From the NCBI GenBank assembly GCA_964484465.1, contig CAZAFL010000002.1, forward strand, positions 96,183 through 160,182: a stretch of DNA of 64,000 nucleotides, read 5' to 3'. The translations under genes were made by a program, and so were the position numbers. Below, piece by piece: positions 33,187 through 41,266 of the stretch. The notes under the pieces are model-generated. The model had not been told where the DNA came from. It searched no databases and saw nothing but the letters and a program-made list of their open reading frames with translations. The stretch is from CAZAFL01 sp964484465 (GTDB lineage: Bacteria; Bacteroidota; Ignavibacteria; UBA10030; SZUA-254). The first letter of the stretch is position 1. The number at the start of each line of letters is the position of its first letter.

Positions 33187-34311
33187 TCATTTGCTGTTCT
33201 GAGGTGAAGCTAATTCCTGAGCGACTGTCAGCTCTTTCGAGCGTTTCTTTTCGGCGACAGACAAAAAACCCACTGCAATCAGAATAAACCCCAGGGAAAT
33301 CCAATCCTTTTCACCCGGAAATTTTCCCCCCATTGTAAAATACACGACGAGGGTCGAAGCTGTTCCTGCAATGAGCGATGTTAAACGGTTCACCAATCCG
33401 GAAAATGTCGCTGTCCTTCCTTTAAACATAAACAGAAATACCGAAAGGAATGCCTGGGCTCCGAAGAATGCCCCGGCAATGACTTCCCATCTCCAATGAA
33501 TTGACGGAGCCGACAATGATTCCTGAAAAAGACCGATTTGTTGAACTCCCACATTGCCGGAAGAATAAAAGATAAGGCCGACGAGGCTCAACACAATCCC
33601 TGCGGTTATTTGTTCGATAGAAAAAAAACCTTTATTGTCCTGCACGACTCCCTTAGCCCGGGTGTTCTTGTAGTAATTCATGAAGTAAAGGCGGATGAAA
33701 TAAGAAAGAATATAGCTGCCGAGGATAACGACCGCAGGAGTGTAGCTAAGAAAATCAAAACCAGCCCCTCGTTCGTAAAGGAGCTGGACAGTGACGGCGA
33801 GAACTGCAAACACCACTCCAAACTCTTCCTGCATATAGACCTTTCGTTTGAGTATTCCCTGGCGGATTTGTATTGCATCGACGATCCTGCCGATGACAAT
33901 AATGCTTCCACGCATGATGACCATAGCCACGAGGACAGATATCGGTAATGTATACATAAGTGTTGTGGTGGGAATGACGACAGCGGTGCAAATTCCCGAA
34001 GGGATAATGTAAATCAGTTCCGAGGGGATCCGCATTCCGGCAAATGTAACGAGCTGGTTCGATTTTAATTTATACCATTTGAACGCGAACACGATGATAA
34101 GACACAGTAAGTTTCCTCCGATGGTGCTGTAAACGAGGAATTCCATGTTCATACGTAATGTCAGGGCAGCGATGGCAGCAGGATTGCCAACTCCATGGAC
34201 CAGATAATCGGTGAAGTACTTGGTTGCGACAAGAAAGACAATGTAGAAAAAGAAATATCCGATACAGAATTGGATTAATCTTCCTGTACTGCCTTCTGCC
34301 GTTTTCCACAT
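33187..34311 (-). CDS. Polytopic inner-membrane protein of unknown function, DMT-superfamily-like
   Basis: 374 residues with about ten hydrophobic segments (for instance FCIGYFFFYIVFLVATKYF, LLCLIIVFAF, LPISVLVAMVIMRGSIIVIG, ISLGFILIAVGFLSVA). The ALPISVLVAMVIMRGS-like segment (residues about 119-136) resembles the EamA signature region, and the tail is short and charged. The substrate is unknown. It is a lone reverse-strand gene with its own promoter, facing the forward-strand P-loop gene tail to tail. Confidence 0.7.
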   Translation of the reverse strand: MWKTAEGSTGRLIQFCIGYFFFYIVFLVATKYFTDYLVHGVGNPAAIAALTLRMNMEFLVYSTIGGNLLCLIIVFAFKWYKLKSNQLVTFAGMRIPSELIYIIPSGICTAVVIPTTTLMYTLPISVLVAMVIMRGSIIVIGRIVDAIQIRQGILKRKVYMQEEFGVVFAVLAVTVQLLYERGAGFDFLSYTPAVVILGSYILSYFIRLYFMNYYKNTRAKGVVQDNKGFFSIEQITAGIVLSLVGLIFYSSGNVGVQQIGLFQESLSAPSIHWRWEVIAGAFFGAQAFLSVFLFMFKGRTATFSGLVNRLTSLIAGTASTLVVYFTMGGKFPGEKDWISLGFILIAVGFLSVAEKKRSKELTVAQELASPQNSK

Positions 34312-34352
34312 AAGTATATTCTTTATTGTTCTTCCGTAGTTGTTTAGAATGC

Positions 34353-34382
34353 TAAATATAAATTAAATCATTTCAAATGCAA
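34353..34382 (-). promoter_or_regulatory. Promoter for the reverse-strand membrane-protein gene
   Basis: Read on the minus strand: TTG (34382-34380), 19 bases, TATATTTA (34360-34353). The leader would be about 35 bases. The element has the same -10 octamer and spacing as the dut promoter. Confidence 0.55.
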
Positions 34383-34465
34383 GAATGCTTGATTTTTAGT
34401 AGTGAAGTTCTTAATTTACTCTATAAGGTTGTTGATTTATCGGTTATCATTGTTTGAGGTGAATT

Positions 34466-34858
34466 ATGGCGCAAGAGAATAGTGGATTGACAAAAGGTAT
34501 CCTCATCGGTTTTCTCGCCGGCAGTGCTGTGGGCGCAATTATTGCATTATTGTATGCTCCTAAAAGCGGCAAGGAGCTCCGTAAGGATATTAAGGAGAAA
34601 GTCGGCGATATCAAGGAAGAGGTCGCAGAAAATCTGAAACTTGCCCGGTCAAAATCGATTGATGTGATCAACGATGGAAAGCGTCGCTCGTCCCAACTGG
34701 TTTCAGAGGTGAAGGAAAAAGCGAACCATATTCTTGAAGATGCGAACAAAGTGCTTTCGGATGCGCGGGAACGGACGACAGAAGAGCACGGGAAAATCAA
34801 AGCGGCATTCCGTGCCGGTGTGGATGCATACAAAAGTGAAAAGTCAAAGACATCCTGA
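34466..34858 (+). CDS. YtxH domain protein
   Basis: 130 residues: an N-terminal transmembrane helix (about 9-30, GILIGFLAGSAVGAIIALLY) followed by APKSGKELRKDIKEKV, the YtxH signature, and a long charged, probably coiled-coil helix. YtxH proteins are stress-linked envelope proteins of unknown mechanism in Bacillus and relatives. The next gene encodes a DUF948-like protein, a common pairing. Confidence 0.87.
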   Translation: MAQENSGLTKGILIGFLAGSAVGAIIALLYAPKSGKELRKDIKEKVGDIKEEVAENLKLARSKSIDVINDGKRRSSQLVSEVKEKANHILEDANKVLSDARERTTEEHGKIKAAFRAGVDAYKSEKSKTS

Positions 34859-34897
34859 GGCGATGTCTTCACAAACCACAACTGAGTACAGGTAAGA

Positions 34898-35284
34898 GTG
34901 GAATCTTTTCGTCTCGTGATGGAAATAATCGCGCTCGCCTGCGTATCGGCGCTGTGTGTATATCTCATTATAGTGCTTGTTCGTGTGCGGACAATGCTCG
35001 CTGAGGTTGAACGGGACTGGAAAGAACTAAGCCTTCATGCAATCCCCGTGCTTGAAAATCTTGAGGTGATCACTGAAAAAGTGAAGAACATCTCGGAGAG
35101 TATTGGCGATCAGGTGGATATGCTGAAACAATCCCTCCAATCCATCAAGGAGGTCGCTGATAATATTCTCAATTTCGAGCGGCGCGTGCAAAACAGCATT
35201 GAAGAACCGGTGTTTGAGACGATGTCGGTCTTTACGGGGTTCTTTAAAGGCATCCGCGCGTTTGTCGACCGTTTGCGCGGCTAG
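34898..35284 (+). CDS. DUF948-like membrane-anchored coiled-coil protein
   Basis: 128 residues from a GTG start at 34898 (GTAAGAG upstream). One N-terminal transmembrane helix (about 8-28, IIALACVSALCVYLIIVLVRV), then a heptad-rich helix (about 35-105) and a hydrophobic C-terminal patch (FETMSVFTGFFKGIRAFVDR). This matches the DUF948 (YtxG-like) pattern next to YtxH. The function is unknown; the pair probably forms an envelope stress complex. Confidence 0.72.
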   Translation: MESFRLVMEIIALACVSALCVYLIIVLVRVRTMLAEVERDWKELSLHAIPVLENLEVITEKVKNISESIGDQVDMLKQSLQSIKEVADNILNFERRVQNSIEEPVFETMSVFTGFFKGIRAFVDRLRG

Positions 35285-35379
35285 TGTAATCCGTCAGTAG
35301 CTCAAAGTTCACAGAGACAGTTTTCTACCCGCTGCGAATCTTCTCGACGGCTTCTTGTTCTACAACAATGGAAGGTTGA

Positions 35380-35408
35380 TGCAACGCTCCACCGATGTGT
35401 GCGTTGCA
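35380..35408 (+). repeat. Inverted repeat in the leader of the EF-G-like gene
   Basis: TGCAACGC (35380-35387) and GCGTTGCA (35401-35408) form a perfect 8-bp stem with a 13-base loop, 34 bases before the start codon. No T-run follows. Confidence 0.4.
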
Positions 35409-35442
35409 GCTCTTTCCCATCATGTAAGGAGTATGATATTGT

Positions 35443-37551
35443 ATGAAAGAATACCCATCTACATCTATCCGGAATATTGCACTTGTCGGTCATGGTGGAT
35501 CAGGGAAAACCTCTCTCGCAGAAGCATGCTTGTTCACCGCAGGAGCGACCACACGCTTTGGGAAAATCGAAGAAGGAAATACTGTTTCCGACTACCACCC
35601 TGATGAAATTGAGCGGCAAATCTCTATTAATTCTTCCCTCATGTGTTGTGAATGGAAGGGAATAAAGTTTAACATTCTCGACACGCCGGGATATACTGAT
35701 TTCACAGGCGAAGTGAAGTGCAGCTTGCGCGTTGCGGATACCGCCATTGTGTTTATCAAGGCGGTGGAAGGGGCCGAAGTCGGAACGGAGATTGTCTGGC
35801 AGTATACGAAAGAATTAAAAAACAGCGCCGTGTTTGTTGTCAACAAACTCGATAACGAGAATGCAGATTTCGAGTCTGTCGTGAAAATGACGAGAGACAG
35901 GTTCACCCACGACCTTATTCCCGTTCAATTTCCTGCCGAGCAGGGGCTTCCGTTCGATGCGATTGTCGATGTTCTTCGAATGAAGGTGCTTCAGTATTCC
36001 CAGGACGGAAAAGGAAGGTGTGTCGAGAATGAAATACCCGCGACCCTCAAACCGAAAGCCGACGAAATGCATGAACAACTCATCGAGCAAATTGCTGAGA
36101 CCGACGAAAAGCTCCTTGACGCATTTTTCGAAAAAGGAACCCTCACTGACGAAGAAATCAAGGAAGGCTTACGAACCGGGATGAGAAAGCGAAAAATATT
36201 CCCTCTTCTTTGTGCAGCCGGATCCCACAATATCGGAGTAACATCACTCATGGATTTTCTAGCGGAATACGGGCCGAATCCCACGGAGGTCGAAAACACG
36301 ATTGGTGAAGCGCCTGGTTCTAATCATGATACTCATAAAGAGATACCGGTAAAATGCGATGCGAACGGCCAGCCGACCCTGTTTGTGTTCAAGACGGTTT
36401 CCGAACCACATGTCGGTGAGCTGTCGTTCTTTCGCGTATACTCCGGTACGATAACCCCCGGTATGGATCTTGTCAATGAAGCGAATAATAAAGGTGAGCG
36501 CATGGCACAGATTTTTGTCATGAACGGCAAAGAGCGCAAAGAGATAGCGAAACTTCTGGCAGGCGATCTCGGCGCAGTTGTGAAACTGAAAGACACGCAC
36601 ACAAATAATACGTTGAGCAGTAAAACATTTCCAGTCGTCCTCCCCCCCATCGCATTCCCCGAGCCGGTTATCAGCATGGCAATTCATGCTAAGTCGAAAG
36701 GGGATGAAGATAAAATTGCAACAGGGCTCCATGCGCTTCATGAGGAAGACCCAACCTTTGTCATGACAGTCGACCCCGAATTACACCAGACGGTCATTAG
36801 CGGTCAGGGAGAACTGCATCTCGGCATCATCATTAAACGACTCAAGGCAAAATACGGAGTTGACGTCGATATGGTGGAACCAAAAATACCGTACCGGGAG
36901 ACGATTAAAGGACGAGCGAACGAAGTTGAATACAAGCATAAGAAACAGACAGGCGGTCGCGGGCAATTCGGGCATGTGTGGATCAAACTCGAACCGTTAC
37001 CTCGTGGCACCGGCTTTGAATTTGACGATGCAATTGTCGGAGGCGTAGTGCCGAACCGCTTCGTCCCTGCGGTTCAAAAAGGCCTTGTGGAGGCGATGGA
37101 AAGCGGTGTTGTTGCGGGTTACAAAGTCGTCGACGTGAAAGTGACATTGTTCGATGGTTCGTATCACGATGTGGATTCGGATGAACATTCATTCAAGATT
37201 GCCGGAAGGATGGCGTTCAAAAAGGGTTTTAAGGAAGCGAAACCGATTCTTCTCGAACCGATTTATGAAATTGAAGTAACTGTTCCGGAGGAATATATGG
37301 GAGATGTTATGGGAGATATCTCGAGCAGACGGGGAAAAATCCTGGGGATGGATTCCGACGGTTCGCATCAGGTGATCAAGGCGTTAGTCCCGTTGAAGGA
37401 ATTGTTCCGGTATTCCACCAACCTTCGTTCAATGACGCAGGGGAGAGGCATTCACCGGCAAAAATTCAACCATTATGAAGAAATGCCGCGGGAAGTGGCC
37501 GACAAGATCATTGCCGATCACGCAAAAGAAAAAGTGGAAGAGGAAGCATAA
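35443..37551 (+). CDS. Elongation factor G paralogue (EF-G2 type translational GTPase)
   Basis: 702 residues with the full five-domain EF-G layout. The P-loop is GHGGSGKTS (residues 16-24) where canonical EF-G has AHIDAGKTT; switch I reads IERQISIN instead of ERGITI; G3 is DTPGYTDF and G4 is NKLD. These changes match the EF-G-II/EF-G2 group rather than FusA. Domain IV is present (GGRGQFGHVWIKLEPLPRGT, then GVVPNRFVPAVQKGL). The group is thought to act in translocation or recycling without being the housekeeping factor. A ribosome binding site (AAGGAG, 35426-35431) is present. Confidence 0.87.
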   Translation: MKEYPSTSIRNIALVGHGGSGKTSLAEACLFTAGATTRFGKIEEGNTVSDYHPDEIERQISINSSLMCCEWKGIKFNILDTPGYTDFTGEVKCSLRVADTAIVFIKAVEGAEVGTEIVWQYTKELKNSAVFVVNKLDNENADFESVVKMTRDRFTHDLIPVQFPAEQGLPFDAIVDVLRMKVLQYSQDGKGRCVENEIPATLKPKADEMHEQLIEQIAETDEKLLDAFFEKGTLTDEEIKEGLRTGMRKRKIFPLLCAAGSHNIGVTSLMDFLAEYGPNPTEVENTIGEAPGSNHDTHKEIPVKCDANGQPTLFVFKTVSEPHVGELSFFRVYSGTITPGMDLVNEANNKGERMAQIFVMNGKERKEIAKLLAGDLGAVVKLKDTHTNNTLSSKTFPVVLPPIAFPEPVISMAIHAKSKGDEDKIATGLHALHEEDPTFVMTVDPELHQTVISGQGELHLGIIIKRLKAKYGVDVDMVEPKIPYRETIKGRANEVEYKHKKQTGGRGQFGHVWIKLEPLPRGTGFEFDDAIVGGVVPNRFVPAVQKGLVEAMESGVVAGYKVVDVKVTLFDGSYHDVDSDEHSFKIAGRMAFKKGFKEAKPILLEPIYEIEVTVPEEYMGDVMGDISSRRGKILGMDSDGSHQVIKALVPLKELFRYSTNLRSMTQGRGIHRQKFNHYEEMPREVADKIIADHAKEKVEEEA

Positions 37552-37618
37552 GGAACCGATGCCCTCACGCGAAACCGTCCGTACGCTGTTCCCTTGTTCG
37601 CTGTACAGGTAACCATCC

Positions 37619-38119
37619 ATGGATAAACTCTTTTCTCCCTGGCGTTCCAAATATATCGAATCGTTTGCTCGCCAGAAGGGAGAACCGGGAGAATGCATCC
37701 TCTGTCAGGCGTTCAAGGACAACGATGACGACAAACATTTCATCGTTTTCCGCGGGATGTTCTGTTTCGTTATTATGAATTTGTTTCCGTATAATAGCGG
37801 ACATTTGATGGTCGTCCCATACCGCCACACTCCCGATATTCTGGGCCTTTCCGACGAAGAATCGATGGAGGTCATGATTCTGTTGAAGCGAATGACCAGA
37901 GCACTCAAAGCAGTTTCACGTCCGGACGGGTTCAACATCGGCTCGAATATCGGGCGACCAGCCGGAGCGGGAATTGATCAGCATGTACATTTCCATATCG
38001 TCCCGCGCTGGAATGGTGACACGAATTTCATGCCGACGCTTGCCGATACGAAACTGATTTCAGAGGATATGAAAGAAGTGCACGAAAAGCTGAAAAAGGC
38101 GTTGCAAACGGCCTCTTAA
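37619..38119 (+). CDS. HIT-family nucleotide hydrolase / Ap4A phosphorylase-like
   Basis: 166 residues. The catalytic histidine triad is HVHFHIVPRW (His122, His124, His126). Cys26-x2-Cys29 (CILC) with upstream His probably binds zinc as in several bacterial HIT proteins. LMVVPYRHTPDILGLSDEE is the second conserved block. It would hydrolyse or phosphorylyse dinucleoside polyphosphates or AMP conjugates. It follows the EF-G2 gene by 67 bases and may be co-transcribed with it. Confidence 0.9.
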   Translation: MDKLFSPWRSKYIESFARQKGEPGECILCQAFKDNDDDKHFIVFRGMFCFVIMNLFPYNSGHLMVVPYRHTPDILGLSDEESMEVMILLKRMTRALKAVSRPDGFNIGSNIGRPAGAGIDQHVHFHIVPRWNGDTNFMPTLADTKLISEDMKEVHEKLKKALQTAS

Positions 38120-38219
38120 TCCTTCCATCTGCTGTGAATTTTCGCTATTTTCGGCATTTTATCATCCATTCATTAAACTTTTCCTGTTGAATTCTTATCT
38201 AATTACCAGACGAGATTGA

Positions 38220-38774
38220 ATGTCTTCAAAAAAGGATCTCGAGTTAGTCGAACAATTTCAGCACGGTGAGATTGAAGGATTCAACGAGCTCGTCAGGCGG
38301 TATCAGGAAAAAATCTATTGGGTCTGCCGACGCATCGTCGGGACCCACGAAGACGCAGACGATGTTGTTCAGGATGTGTTTGTCCGCGTGTATGAAAGCT
38401 TGACAAGGTTTCGCGGAGAATCCGAATTTTATACATGGGTATACCGGATAGCGACAAATGCTTCACTCAATGCTCTGCGAAAAAAAAGGATAAAGGAATT
38501 TGTCCGCTACGATGAAGTATTTGAGGAATTACTACCCGGCGATAGACGGGCTGATGACGATGTGGTCAAGCAGGAATATCAATCCATCCTGGAGCGTGCG
38601 ATAGAGCGATTGCCGGCGAAACAGAAAATGGTGTTTGTCATGAGATATTACGATGAAATGCCGTACGAAGAGATGGCGAAAGTGTTGAAAAAATCCGTTG
38701 GAGGCTTAAAGGCAAATTATTTTCATGCATTGAAGAAGGTTCAGGAATACGTTCTGAAAGAAATGAACGCATGA
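38220..38774 (+). CDS. ECF-type RNA polymerase sigma factor
   Basis: 184 residues: sigma2 (about 10-80; FNELVRRYQEKIYWVCRRIV, and DADDVVQDVFVRVYESL for -10 recognition) and sigma4 (about 125-178; RLPAKQKMVFVMRYYDEMPY, then EEMAKVLKKSVGGLKANYFH for -35 recognition). It overlaps the anti-sigma gene by ATGA (38771-38774), typical of a co-translated sigma/anti-sigma pair. AAACTTTT (38178-38185), about 25 bases later CTAA, upstream may be an autoregulated promoter. Confidence 0.94.
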   Translation: MSSKKDLELVEQFQHGEIEGFNELVRRYQEKIYWVCRRIVGTHEDADDVVQDVFVRVYESLTRFRGESEFYTWVYRIATNASLNALRKKRIKEFVRYDEVFEELLPGDRRADDDVVKQEYQSILERAIERLPAKQKMVFVMRYYDEMPYEEMAKVLKKSVGGLKANYFHALKKVQEYVLKEMNA

Positions 38775-39406
38775 AGTGTCGTACTATACAATACGGGATC
38801 CCCGACTATGTGTTCGGGAAACTCTCCGACGCTGAACGGGCTGTCATTGCGGGGCATCTCTCAACCTGCCAGCGATGCCGGTCCGAGGCCGACCGTCTTG
38901 CAGGGCTCGCAGCTGAATTGAACACATCTCCATCTTCTCTTCCGCCTGAACGGTATTTCGATACCCTGCTGCCAAGTATTCATAAGCGTATTGAAGTGAA
39001 ACCGTTACGAAAGTTTCCAAACTGGGGCATCCGGTACGCTTTGCCGGTTGCAGCTGCGACGGTTTTCGCCTTTGTTATCCTGCGGATCGCGCCTTCAGGG
39101 ATGGAAGAAAACAGCGCCGATTTGGGAACAGTACTCCGGCAGTTACAACCGGAGGAGCTTCAGGATGCTGTTGAACATCAGGTATCGTCATCTGTTCTGG
39201 AAACTTCAGTCATAACCGACGAGCAGCCAACAGCTTCGTCCACTGCCGACAAGGAAGTCCTGCAAAGCATTTTGCAGGATGTCGACAGGCCGTACTCACT
39301 TGTCGAGGCTGCCGATGTTGATTTACAGACGTCGATTGAAAGCCTCAGCAGTACTGATGCCAATGAGGTAGCGGCTCTCCTTGAACAAAAATCTTCCGGG
39401 AAATAA
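38771..39406 (+). CDS. Membrane anti-sigma factor with zinc-finger-like N-terminus
   Basis: 211 residues. The N-terminal anti-sigma domain has Cys3 and the H-x3-C-x2-C motif (His29, Cys33, Cys36 in GHLSTCQRC), as in ZAS-type anti-sigma factors. One transmembrane helix (about 87-105, IRYALPVAAATVFAFVIL), then a Ser/Thr/Glu-rich extracytoplasmic part (about 110-211). It should hold the adjacent ECF sigma at the membrane until an envelope signal triggers release. The next gene is a likely periplasmic partner. Confidence 0.87.
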   Translation: MKCRTIQYGIPDYVFGKLSDAERAVIAGHLSTCQRCRSEADRLAGLAAELNTSPSSLPPERYFDTLLPSIHKRIEVKPLRKFPNWGIRYALPVAAATVFAFVILRIAPSGMEENSADLGTVLRQLQPEELQDAVEHQVSSSVLETSVITDEQPTASSTADKEVLQSILQDVDRPYSLVEAADVDLQTSIESLSSTDANEVAALLEQKSSGK

Positions 39407-39438
39407 TTCTGAATACGTATTAACATAAAGGGATGAAT

Positions 39439-39927
39439 ATGAGATCACCTTGGTATGTACTTTTGCTTGTATTGATGTTTGCGTCGGGTGCGATCGCCCA
39501 GCAGCATTTTCCACAGGAAGGGAGGGAACGGCCGGGCCGCGAACGACTTAACCAGTTCCGGAAAATGCGGCTTATTGAAGCCCTGAACCTGAATGAAGAG
39601 GATGCAGTCCGTTTTTTTGCGAAGCAGACTGCGCATGAGGGTACCATCCATGACCTCATGAATTCGCGCGGCGATGCAATGGATGATCTGAAAAAAGCGG
39701 TTCAAAAGAAAGGGAACACTACCGACATCCAGAAAAGTGTCGACCTGGTTCTCGATACGGACCAAAAAATATTTGCCGAGCGTCAGAGATACCAAGCTGA
39801 GCTTCGGAAATTTCTTACGCCGGAAGAATTTGCCAAATTCCTGATGTTCGAACAGAATTTCGGCCGCCAAATGCGCGACGCTCTTGAAGAAATGCACCGC
39901 GGCGAACGGGAACACGATAAAGAATAA
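39439..39927 (+). CDS. Periplasmic Spy/CpxP-like helical protein
   Basis: 162 residues from ATG 39439, preferred over ATG 39433 because AAAGGG (39427-39432) then lies at a workable distance of 6 bases. Signal peptide residues 1-20 (cleaved at AIA-QQ). The mature part is almost all helical and charged (FRKMRLIEALNLNEEDAVRF, and AELRKFLTPEEFAKFLMFEQ), like Spy/CpxP/heavy-metal-sensor-type proteins whose LTPEQ-like turn it keeps as LTPEE. Sitting behind an ECF/anti-sigma pair, it may be an envelope-stress chaperone or sensor in that circuit. Confidence 0.72.
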   Translation: MRSPWYVLLLVLMFASGAIAQQHFPQEGRERPGRERLNQFRKMRLIEALNLNEEDAVRFFAKQTAHEGTIHDLMNSRGDAMDDLKKAVQKKGNTTDIQKSVDLVLDTDQKIFAERQRYQAELRKFLTPEEFAKFLMFEQNFGRQMRDALEEMHRGEREHDKE

Positions 39928-39954
39928 TCAATAATAGAAGAAGATAACAGGGGG

Positions 39955-39988
39955 TAAGCCCTCGCTGCAATCGTGGCGGGGGCTTTCT
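39955..39988 (+). terminator. Intrinsic terminator of the ECF operon
   Basis: AAGCCCTCGC (39955-39964) pairs with GCGGGGGCTT (39975-39984, one G-U pair), loop 10 bases, then TCTT. Confidence 0.8.
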
Positions 39989-40058
39989 TATATTGTCTCG
40001 TTCCAACGCTTTGCATGGGATATAACCTCATGATGTTGTTGTTATTTAGTCATTATTA

Positions 40059-40090
40059 TTTGTAGAAGTTAATCCGACATCGTATATTTT
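40059..40090 (+). promoter_or_regulatory. Bacteroidetes-type promoter overlapping the 5' end of the cysteine desulfurase gene
   Basis: TTTG (40059-40062), 20 bases, TATATTTT (40083-40090), only 3 bases before the ATG at 40094. Transcription should begin at or within a few bases of the start codon. Confidence 0.68.
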
Positions 40091-40093
40091 GTC

Positions 40094-41260
40094 ATGCGCA
40101 AAGTATATTTGGACCATACAGCCACAACTCCACTCGATCCTGGCGTCTTCGAGGTGATGAAGCCGTTTTTTCTGGAAAAATTCGGCAACGCCTCTTCAAT
40201 TCATCGCTACGGTCAGGAGGCAAAGGCAGCGCTGGATGGAAGCAGAGATGTCATAGCTGCTGTTCTTGGGGTACAGGCGGGAGAAATATTCTTCGTCAGC
40301 AGTGGAACTGAAGCTGATAATTTTGCGCTAAAGGGGATCGCATGGGAAATGCGAAATTCCGGGCGCAAAAATCATATCATCACAAACAAAACTGAACACC
40401 ATGCCGTTCTTGACACATGTAAATTCCTGCAGGAAAATGGGTTCGCTGTAACATATTTGAGTGTCGATGAGTATGGGATGGTGGATCCGGAAGAAGTTCG
40501 TAGAGCGATTAGACCGGAAACGGGACTGATCTCTATCGTGCACGCGAACAATGAAGTCGGGACAATCAATCCGGTAATGGAAATTTCCAGTATTGCTCAT
40601 GAGCATGAAATTGTTTTTCATTCCGATGCCGTTCAGACATTTGGTAAATTACCCATACATGTTCATGATACCGGAGCCGACCTGCTTTCGATTTCAGCGC
40701 ATAAAATTTACGGACCGAAAGGCATTGGTGTTCTGTATCTTAGAAAAGGAGTGAAGATTGAACGCTTTATGCACGGCGGAGGTCAGGAGCGGGGGAGAAG
40801 AGCCGGGACGGAGAATGTTCCTCTCGCGGTCGGTTTCGCCGAGGCGGCAACATTGGCAATCCGACAGAGTGATTCAGAGCAGAAACGGCTACAAGAGCTG
40901 AACAAGGGCCTGCGGAACATGTTGCAGGAGCGGTTTCCTTATATATTGTTCAACGGGCATCCCGTCAATTCGCTCTCTCACATTCTCAGTGTATCCTTTG
41001 ACAGCGACAAAATCGACATCGACGGCGAATCGCTTCTCTTTAATTTGGATTTGGCAGGAATTGCGGTCACGAGCGGGTCAGCCTGCACGTCGGGAAGCAT
41101 TGAACCGTCGCATGTCTTGCTGGCGATGGGCAGATCACCTAAAACTGCGCAGGCAACGATTCGATTTTCCATGGGAAGATCGACGACAGAAGGGGATATC
41201 GATTACACTGCAGAGCGATTGGAAGAGATTGTTCACCGGATCGGGAAGCCTAAAACGTGA
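40094..41260 (+). CDS. iscS: Cysteine desulfurase (IscS/NifS family)
   Basis: PLP enzyme that releases sulfur from cysteine for Fe-S clusters and tRNA thiolation. 388 residues. It opens MRKVYLDHTATTPLDP, so the conserved N-terminus requires this ATG. PLP lysine Lys204 (SISAHKIYGPKG), PLP-contacting TEHHAVL and HSDAVQTFGK, and catalytic Cys331 in SGSACTSGSIEPSHVL, a long-loop type I (IscS-like) desulfurase. No iscU or isc regulator is adjacent, so it may be a NifS- or tRNA-thiolation-type member. Predicted to be leaderless. Confidence 0.9.
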   Translation: MRKVYLDHTATTPLDPGVFEVMKPFFLEKFGNASSIHRYGQEAKAALDGSRDVIAAVLGVQAGEIFFVSSGTEADNFALKGIAWEMRNSGRKNHIITNKTEHHAVLDTCKFLQENGFAVTYLSVDEYGMVDPEEVRRAIRPETGLISIVHANNEVGTINPVMEISSIAHEHEIVFHSDAVQTFGKLPIHVHDTGADLLSISAHKIYGPKGIGVLYLRKGVKIERFMHGGGQERGRRAGTENVPLAVGFAEAATLAIRQSDSEQKRLQELNKGLRNMLQERFPYILFNGHPVNSLSHILSVSFDSDKIDIDGESLLFNLDLAGIAVTSGSACTSGSIEPSHVLLAMGRSPKTAQATIRFSMGRSTTEGDIDYTAERLEEIVHRIGKPKT

Positions 41261-41266
41261 AAATAT

